Origin: Halobacteriales archaeon QS_8_65_32
Lineage (GTDB): Archaea; Halobacteriota; Halobacteria; Halobacteriales; Halococcaceae
NCBI GenBank assembly: GCA_003022925.1
Contig: PXRY01000021.1
Location: 1-38,549 of the forward strand
Length of the DNA: 38,549 nucleotides
Reading direction: 5' to 3'
A program made the translations under genes and the position numbers. Shown one piece after another: positions 33,600 to 38,549 of this stretch; within the stretch, counting starts at the first letter, position 1; each line of letters begins with the position of its first letter. The notes under the pieces are model-generated. The model did no database searches, had not been told where the DNA came from, and saw only the letters and a program-made list of their open reading frames with translations.

Positions 33600-34055
33600 G
33601 GAAGGGGCCGAGGAACCCGAGAACTGGCGATCCAGGCACGAAATCGGCAAACGGACAGCGAGGAGACGGCGGCCGAAACACGCCGGCGAGTCGCACGAAA
33701 GCGACCCGCTCCTCGATCGAGCGTTACGACCGGTTCCGCTGAATCCGGGGATCGATCGCCAGTATCCCGACGGAACGTAGCGGCAGGTATTCGTATAACA
33801 CAGAACGGATTCGCTGTTCACAAGTCGTTAGGCACGTAGCGATCCCATCCCCAAGCGGACACGGAATCGACAGACATCGAGACGACACTCACCGGAGTGG
33901 CGGTCTTCCTTCAGGGGAGCGAACTCACCGGTAGGGTCGAGAACGCTTTCGCCGCGCTCACGGTGGGGCGAACGGATCGCACGGCGGTACGTCCCGCTCG
34001 AAAACTGAGGCGAGTTCCCCTCGCGACTGGTCCCAGTCCTGTAGCGGAACTCCGA
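33600..34055. other. Gene-poor region of about 450 bases
   Basis: Between NikR-like and methyltransferase genes (convergent). A minus-strand ORF (34143-33958) contains VGVPLQDWDQSRGELASVFERDVPPCDPFAPP, which is protein-like but continues from antisense of the methyltransferase 3' end and has no recognisable family. gcaggtattcgtataacaca (33782-33801) is AT-richer. I see no RNA gene or complete mobile element. Confidence 0.35.
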
Positions 34056-34790
34056 CTAACGGTGCCGTCGTCGCTTTCTGAGGGCCGCCAGGTACGTACT
34101 CGGGTTCTCGCCGGAAGCGTATTTCACCTCGGCGACCTCCCAACCAGTACCGACCGCCGCTTCCCGAAGTCGATCGGGGCTGAACAGCCGGAACAGGAGC
34201 GTCTCGTGTGCGTCCTCGTACGTCGAGTGATAGACGCGGTACGCGAGGCCGGGCGTCGGGTCCGCCCGGTAGCCGAGTATCTCTCCGGTCGCGTCCATCT
34301 CCGGGTCGTACCCGTGAACTGCGGCGCTCACGTCGGGTTTCGTCACGAACGCGAGATCGCCGAGGAACTCCCTGAGACCCTGTATTGACCCGGCCAAACC
34401 GATCTGTGTGCCGTAGACGAGCACCGATCGGAAACGATCGCGGTCGAACGCCTCACGCAATGCGAACATGTCGACCTCGCGAACGTCACGGACGCCGCGC
34501 TCGCGCATGGTCTCGACGAGGAACTCGCTCACGTCGGTTGCAATCGTCTCGAATCGGTCCTGGAAGTAAAGCGCGTCCCGCCCGGCTCCTGCGCCGATGT
34601 CGAGCAGCGGACCGTCGAGTTTCGATCGTACCCACGTGCCGCGCTCGCTTCCCGGATCGAACTCCCCGAAATAGAAGCGCTCGATCGGCTGTTCGCGCGT
34701 TCGAGCGCCGTCGCGGTCGACGAGCGGTTCCTCGCGTTCGCCGCGGTAGTGGTCGTAGATTGCACGACCGAGCGGATCAGTACCCCTCAC
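34056..34790 (-). CDS. Class I SAM-dependent methyltransferase
   Basis: The ORF-track start at 34988 lies inside a hairpin element and is rejected. The GTG at 34790 (VRGTDPLGRAIYDHYRGE) has a strong TATA-like element (tattatatt, centred about 25 bp upstream), giving 244 residues. The SAM-binding motif I is GPLLDIGAGAGRDALYFQDRFETIATDVSEFLV (about residues 60-92). Later pieces are VREVDMFALREAF and VLVYGTQIGLAGSIQGLREFLGDL. The C-terminal part has TPGLAYRVYHSTYEDAHETLLFRLFSPDRLREAAVGTGWEVAEVKYA. The substrate is unknown. The N-terminal AIYDHYRGE is shared by a family of haloarchaeal methyltransferases. Confidence 0.85.
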   Translation of the reverse strand: MRGTDPLGRAIYDHYRGEREEPLVDRDGARTREQPIERFYFGEFDPGSERGTWVRSKLDGPLLDIGAGAGRDALYFQDRFETIATDVSEFLVETMRERGVRDVREVDMFALREAFDRDRFRSVLVYGTQIGLAGSIQGLREFLGDLAFVTKPDVSAAVHGYDPEMDATGEILGYRADPTPGLAYRVYHSTYEDAHETLLFRLFSPDRLREAAVGTGWEVAEVKYASGENPSTYLAALRKRRRHR

Positions 34791-34808
34791 ACTCTGTGAC
34801 ACACCCTC

Positions 34809-34820
34809 AAATATAATAAA
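34809..34820 (-). promoter_or_regulatory. TATA-like promoter of the methyltransferase
   Basis: On the minus strand tttattatattt is the most AT-rich stretch of the neighbourhood, and lies about 25 bp before GTG 34790. It decides the start codon. Confidence 0.6.
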
Positions 34821-34906
34821 ACCGCCACGATCATCGGTACCGAATACCGCTCGAAGGAAATAACCGTAGTATCGCGATCGTCCGGGAGCTGTAGACGAAC
34901 CTGTCC

Positions 34907-35060
34907 TCAGAGCCGTTTCGAGACGTACGGACGCAGACTTTTGCCGCGTCCCGCTCGCTACACTTCGCTCGCTCGGGGACCGCGGCAAAAATCCTGCATC
35001 GAAAACTCGTAACGAACTCCGTCTTCGGCTGCTTTACAGTCGCTTCGAGACGTACGGACC
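34907..35060 (-). repeat. Hairpin element bracketed by a duplicated elp3 3' end
   Basis: ttttgccgcg (34939-34948) and cgcggcaaaa (34981-34990) form a perfect 10-bp inverted repeat with further pairing inside. On both sides lies a minus-strand copy of the elp3 terminus: the functional one at 35034-35060 (GPYVSKRL*) and a second at 34907-34933 (PYVSKRL*). The copies share gtccgtacgtctcgaa and then differ only at synonymous sites. Confidence 0.6.
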
Positions 35061-36710
35061 GTCCTGATAGTACCCTAATTTCTCCCGGTAGTACTCCCGT
35101 GCGCCGATCCCGCTGATCACGCTTAATTTCTCGTAGCCGTCGTCCACGGCCATCGCCTCGGCTTTTGCGAGCAGTTTTCGGCCGTATCCCTGGTGTTGGT
35201 AGTCCTGGCCCTCCTCGCCTTCGACGCCGACACCCACCTCGTTGCCGTAGACGTGTAGTTCGCGCACCAACGCGGCGTTTTCCAAGCCGCGCCGCGCCAC
35301 CTCGCCGGGGTACCGCAGTCGACAGAACCCGACCAACGCGTCGGTTTCCGGGTCAACGTAGCTCAGGAAGAATTCGGTGCCGCCAGAAGCGTCGTAAGTG
35401 AGCGTCCGTAATTCGATGTCCGCGGGGTCGGGTACCCTATTACGCATCCCGACTTCCCGACACCGGATACAGTCGCACTCCCAACCGTGTTTGGCCATCT
35501 CGCGGCGGGCGAGCTGGCGGAGATTGGACTTCCAGACCCCCGCGTCGATGAAGTCCGCCGGGATATCGCGCTGGACGCGCTGGAGCCGGACGTATCGCGG
35601 GAGCATCGCCTTGATCTCGGCGACCAGTTCGGCGGCCTCCTCGTTGCGAAGCGGCTCGTAGTCGTCGCGCCGCCAGGCGTCGTACACCCGCGTGCCCCGG
35701 ACGACGAGCGTGGGATAGATCTTGAGGTAGTCGGGCTTCCACTCGCTTTCCTCGAACAGCCTCCGGAAATCCTCGACGCACATCTCCCGGTCCATCCCCG
35801 GCTGGCCGGGCATCATGTGAAAGCCGACTTTGAAGCCCGCATCGCGCAGCCGGCGGTTCGCGTCCACGGAGGCCTGGGTGCCGTGCCCGCGGTGCATCGC
35901 CCGATTGATTTCGTCGAAAGTAGTCTGGACGCCCACCTCGACCTTCGTGCCGCCGAGCCGGAGCATGCGTTCGATCTGCTCGGGGTCACACCAGTCGGGT
36001 TTCGTCTCGAAGGTCGTCCCGATGTTACGAACGTCGGCGCGCTCGTTCTCCGCGATCACGTCCTCCACGTAGCGAAACTCGTACTCGTCGGGTTCTTGGG
36101 CGAAGCTCACCCCTTCTTTCGGTTCGGGCGTCCCTTCGGGTTCGTAGTCGTTCATCGCTTGCAGGGCGCGTTTGACGAACCATTCCTGGTAGTCGTGGCT
36201 CCGAGCGGTCATCGTTCCGCCCATGAGGATGAGTTCGACCTTGTCGACCGGATGGCCGATCTTCCGAAGCTGTTCGAGCCGCAACGTCACCTGGCCGTAA
36301 GGATCGTAGTCGTTCTGAACCCCACGAGAAGCGGCGGGTTCGTGGCCGGTATAGCTCTGAGCCGAGGAAAAGTCCGACGCCGGGCCGCCCGGACAGTACA
36401 GGCACTTGCCGTGGGGACACATCCGCGGTGAGGTCATGATCGCCACCGGTGAAACCCCCGATGCCGTGCGGACGGGCTTTCGGCGCACCACTGCGGCGAC
36501 CGCCTCCCGCTTCCCGTCGGGCGCGAAATCGAGTACTTCGGCGTTGGTCGGCACCTTCGGCGCGGAGTACTCGCTACAGACCTCACGTTTCGCGCCTTCG
36601 ATGTCCTCGCGTTCGAGATCGCCCTCCAAGACGCCCGCTACCAACGCCTCACAAGCACGCTCGAACGCCTCGGTTTCGGTCGGGTCGTCGGTCGTGGTGT
36701 CGCTGCTCAT
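35034..36710 (-). CDS. elp3: Elp3-type tRNA U34 modification enzyme (radical SAM/GNAT)
   Basis: Elp3 adds a carboxymethyl-type group to wobble uridine of tRNA using SAM and acetyl-CoA; archaea have Elp3 alone. The 558 residues start at ATG 36710. The basic/helical N-terminus has KVPTNAEVLDFAPDGKREAVAAVVRRKPVRTASGVSPVAIMT. The radical-SAM cluster is CPHGKCLYCPGGP (Cys98, Cys103, Cys106), followed by SAQSYTGHEPA. RLGGTKVEVGVQTTFDEINRAMHRGHG and KVGFHMMPGQPGMD belong to the TIM barrel. A zinc-type Cys cluster (CDCIRCREVG) precedes the GNAT domain, which includes YQHQGYGRKLLAKAEAMAVDDGYEKLSVISGIGAREYYREKLGYY. The final seven codons are duplicated downstream (see the repeat entry). Length and domain order are normal. 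Confidence 0.96.
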   Translation of the reverse strand: MSSDTTTDDPTETEAFERACEALVAGVLEGDLEREDIEGAKREVCSEYSAPKVPTNAEVLDFAPDGKREAVAAVVRRKPVRTASGVSPVAIMTSPRMCPHGKCLYCPGGPASDFSSAQSYTGHEPAASRGVQNDYDPYGQVTLRLEQLRKIGHPVDKVELILMGGTMTARSHDYQEWFVKRALQAMNDYEPEGTPEPKEGVSFAQEPDEYEFRYVEDVIAENERADVRNIGTTFETKPDWCDPEQIERMLRLGGTKVEVGVQTTFDEINRAMHRGHGTQASVDANRRLRDAGFKVGFHMMPGQPGMDREMCVEDFRRLFEESEWKPDYLKIYPTLVVRGTRVYDAWRRDDYEPLRNEEAAELVAEIKAMLPRYVRLQRVQRDIPADFIDAGVWKSNLRQLARREMAKHGWECDCIRCREVGMRNRVPDPADIELRTLTYDASGGTEFFLSYVDPETDALVGFCRLRYPGEVARRGLENAALVRELHVYGNEVGVGVEGEEGQDYQHQGYGRKLLAKAEAMAVDDGYEKLSVISGIGAREYYREKLGYYQDGPYVSKRL

Positions 36711-36976
36711 ACGGCGGGTAGTAACGGGAATCGCCCTCTCGCGCGAATAAGCGTGTCGTTCGATCGGATTCCGGCGTGATCGACGGTATTCATGATCGAC
36801 TTCTTAGTCACCGACTCCCTCATCACCACTACACACCCACCGAGCGGCGCGAAGATCCGTCTTCGCGCCTTCATTCCATGGGGAGAACAAACATCGAAAC
36901 TGCTGCAGGGCGAGGGAACAGTTGCCCTGTTCGGGACGGAACCGTCCGTGCAGGGTGTCGTTCGGTGTGAACGCAA
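36711..36976. other. Intergenic region between TFB and elp3
   Basis: About 270 bases on the 3' side of TFB and the 5' side of elp3 (both minus). It contains a strong stem-loop (36847-36868) and the short dyads gaacag-ttgcc-ctgttc and gacggaaccgtc. The elp3 promoter is probably the cttattcg region near 36747. The 72-residue plus-strand ORF at 36792 lacks protein-like features. Confidence 0.45.
36847..36868 (-). terminator. Perfect stem-loop downstream of the TFB gene
   Basis: gcgcgaaga-tccg-tcttcgcgc is a perfect 9-bp stem with a 4-nt loop, 109-130 bases after the TFB stop. No T-run follows on the minus strand, so it may be a 3'-UTR structure rather than a classical terminator. Confidence 0.4.
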
Positions 36977-37969
36977 CTACGCGTTTTCGTCGGTCGCTAG
37001 CAGTTCCTGATAGTGATTGCGAATCGTGACCTCAGTAATGTCGGTCACTTCACTGACGTCGCTCCGTGTAACGTGCTCGTCGGTGAGGAGACCAGCAGCG
37101 TATATCTCCGCAGCGGCCAGCCCGGTCGGACTCTCTTCACTGTACACCCCTTCGCCCTCTGCGGCTCGGAGCAGCTGACGGGCGCGGTGTTCGGTCTCGT
37201 CGCTGAGACCGAGGTCGGAGGCAAATCGCGGGACGTACTGGAGGGGATTCGCCGGTTCGATCTCGAGGTCGAGTTCGTGAACGATATAGCGGTACGTTCG
37301 CTTGAACTCGATCTCACTGATTCGGCTCACCGCAGCGAGTTCGTCGATCGTTCGGGGGGTGCCGGCCTGTTTGGCTGCGGCGTACAGCGCGACGGTAGCG
37401 ACGCCCTCGATCGACCGGCCCGGAAGCAGCTTTTCGTCCACTGCTCGCCGGTAAATCACGCTCGCGGTCTCCCGAACCGTCTCGGGCAACCCTAGTCCGA
37501 AGGCCATTCGCTCGATCTCACCGAGGGCCTGCTTGAGGTTGCGATCTCTCGAATCGCGGGTGCGAAAGCGCTCGTCCCAGGTGCGCAGCCGCTGCATTCG
37601 CCGCCGCTGGCGCGAACTCAGCATCCTCCCGTATGCATCGCGATCCTGCGGACCGATCTTCGTCGACAACCCCTTGTCGTGCATCATCCGCGTGGTCGGT
37701 GCCCCGACCCGTGATTTGCGGTCGCGCTCGGCTGCATCGAACGCTCGCCACTCGGGGCCACGATCGATCTCGGCCGCTTCGATAACGAGTCCACAATCCA
37801 CACAGGCCGTCTCGCCGTGTTCAGCGTCATGCTCCAGTCGTCCTCCACATTCCGCACAGACAGGCCGCTGGGTTTCCGGGTCTGTTCTGCCCTCTATCTG
37901 GACCTGCTCGTCAGAGGGTTCACTGGTCGATCGGGGTTGATCGTCGCTTGTTTGTATTTCGGTATTCAT
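36977..37969 (-). CDS. tfb: Transcription initiation factor IIB (TFB)
   Basis: This 330-residue archaeal general transcription factor bridges TBP and RNA polymerase at promoters. The zinc ribbon is VCAECGGRLEHDAEHGETACVDCG (Cys38, 41, 56, 59). The B-reader/linker is GPEWRAFDAAERDRKSRVGAPTTRMMHDKGLSTKIGPQDRDAYG. Two cyclin repeats follow: LKQALGEIERMAFGLGLPETVRETASVIYRRAVDEKLLPGRSIEGVATVALYAAAKQAGTPRT, and YVPRFASDLGLSDETEHRARQLLRAAEGEGVYSEESPTGLAAAEIYAAGLLTDEHVTRSDVSEVTDITEVTIRNHYQELL with the BRE-recognition HTH. The acidic N-terminal tail (about 30 residues) is halophile-like. Haloarchaea carry several TFBs for different regulons; which one this is cannot be told. A gttatcttt element lies about 26 bp upstream. 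Confidence 0.95.
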   Translation of the reverse strand: MNTEIQTSDDQPRSTSEPSDEQVQIEGRTDPETQRPVCAECGGRLEHDAEHGETACVDCGLVIEAAEIDRGPEWRAFDAAERDRKSRVGAPTTRMMHDKGLSTKIGPQDRDAYGRMLSSRQRRRMQRLRTWDERFRTRDSRDRNLKQALGEIERMAFGLGLPETVRETASVIYRRAVDEKLLPGRSIEGVATVALYAAAKQAGTPRTIDELAAVSRISEIEFKRTYRYIVHELDLEIEPANPLQYVPRFASDLGLSDETEHRARQLLRAAEGEGVYSEESPTGLAAAEIYAAGLLTDEHVTRSDVSEVTDITEVTIRNHYQELLATDENA

Positions 37970-38549
37970 TCAAAATATCTACTTAAGTGAAAAGATAACA
38001 ACCCGCTGTTTGTACGAACTGGAGGGAGTCGGTATCCCGACCCGGCGTAACCTACTTCGGGGCAACGGTGACTGCAATGACGTCCTCGGCGTCGGGGATG
38101 TCGAAGTCGGGGTGGCGCTCTTCGGCGAATTGGATCGGCTCGTCCTCGGCGGGGCCGACGTCCATCGCCATCGGGCCCTGGACGGGCTTTTGATCCGGGC
38201 CAGTGCCAGGCGCGGCATCCTCTTCGGTATCGGCGTCGCACAATCCGAGGTAGGTCGGTGACGTCGCCCTCGATAGGTTCGTCGCCGTCGTACAGCGCGA
38301 GGCCGTCGACGAAACAGTGTCACGACCGACCTGATCTCTCGAATTTTTGATTAGTCGTCCTACCGGAGGAGTGACTCATAGCTCGTGCGCCCACGGGCCA
38401 GGAGATCGGAGACGAACTATCGCGACTGGGACTCTCGAGTCGATCCCCTGCTCGAAAACCGTGCGACGACGTGTAGCGTATCGCTCGCTCGGTGTGGTTA
38501 CGTCGACGAAACGCCGTTACTTCGAGGATAGCTGATGGTTATATGAGTC
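37970..38549. other. Window end without a confident gene
   Basis: About 580 bases. The first 30 carry the tfb promoter. The middle holds the coding remnant listed separately. The last ~190 bases contain only short low-quality ORFs and, at the very end, gatggttatatgagtc, whose ttatat could be the promoter of the next gene beyond the window. Confidence 0.4.
38052..38316 (-). pseudogene. Coding remnant of unknown family, apparently frameshifted
   Basis: On the minus strand one frame reads HCFVDGLALYDGDEPIEGDVTDLP (about 38316-38245). The adjacent frame continues with LCDADTEEDAAPGTGPDQKPVQGPMAMDVGPAEDEPIQFAEERHPDFDIPDAEDVIAVTVAPK to a stop at 38052. Both pieces have the acidic, well-formed composition of real haloarchaeal protein, but no start or promoter is clear and a stop (TGA) precedes the first piece. 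It is probably the tail of a decayed gene. The family is not recognised. Confidence 0.4.

Noticed and set aside
33897-34388. 163-residue plus-strand ORF beside the methyltransferase
   Set aside because: Its second half is antisense to the methyltransferase and its first half has no recognisable features.
36792-37010. 72-residue plus-strand ORF between elp3 and tfb
   Set aside because: It contains the hairpin and the tfb 3' end, with no protein-like pattern.

Overview
The window is chromosomal DNA from an extremely halophilic archaeon (class Halobacteria). The evidence is high GC, acidic proteins with D/E/G-rich linkers, a Tat-type lipoprotein signal, archaeal information-processing genes (TFB, Pelota, archaeal Elp3, a GTPBP1-type GTPase, archaeal LeuS) and many start codons placed 24-30 bp after an AT-rich TATA-like element, the arrangement of leaderless haloarchaeal transcripts. 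The sequence does not settle the genus. I see no rRNA, tRNA, CRISPR array, complete insertion sequence or phage module.

Layout. 1-1018: a small membrane protein and a haloarchaeal protein of unknown function. 1138-8329: a dipeptide/oligopeptide ABC importer on the + strand, made of a fused two-domain ATPase, a Tat-exported lipoprotein binding protein, two permeases and a small membrane protein. 8353-9765: dihydroorotase. 9928-12940: a TMTC/PMT-like polytopic membrane protein followed by an arylsulfotransferase-like propeller protein, probably acting at the cell surface. 13230-18694: pelota, a methyltransferase, a glutaredoxin-like protein and leuS. 18844-19062: a small membrane-protein gene broken by two in-frame stops. 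19368-21961: an alanine dehydrogenase/ornithine cyclodeaminase family enzyme, a lipoprotein and a small conserved protein. 22069-24816: a TetR regulator divergent from a two-gene ABC-2 exporter, with one palindromic TATA core between them. 25009-28606: a thiamine-binding protein, methenyl-H4MPT cyclohydrolase, a hypothetical protein, an alpha/beta hydrolase interrupted by TGA, and a HAD phosphatase. 28680-32284: the GTPBP1-like GTPase and a second TMTC-like membrane protein. 32439-33599: a frameshifted NicO-type metal transporter divergent from a NikR-like regulator. 34056-37969: a methyltransferase, Elp3 and a TFB. The last ~580 bases hold only a coding remnant.

Themes. Ribosome and tRNA quality control recurs (Pelota, GTPBP1-like GTPase, Elp3, LeuS). 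Two TMTC-like paralogues lie about 20 kb apart. Three otherwise recognisable genes carry disabling lesions: TAA plus TGA, TGA, and a 1-nt frameshift. Either this strain is losing accessory genes or the assembly has point errors. Non-coding DNA contains three copies of a dispersed repeat, and a hairpin element bracketed by a duplicated elp3 3' end.
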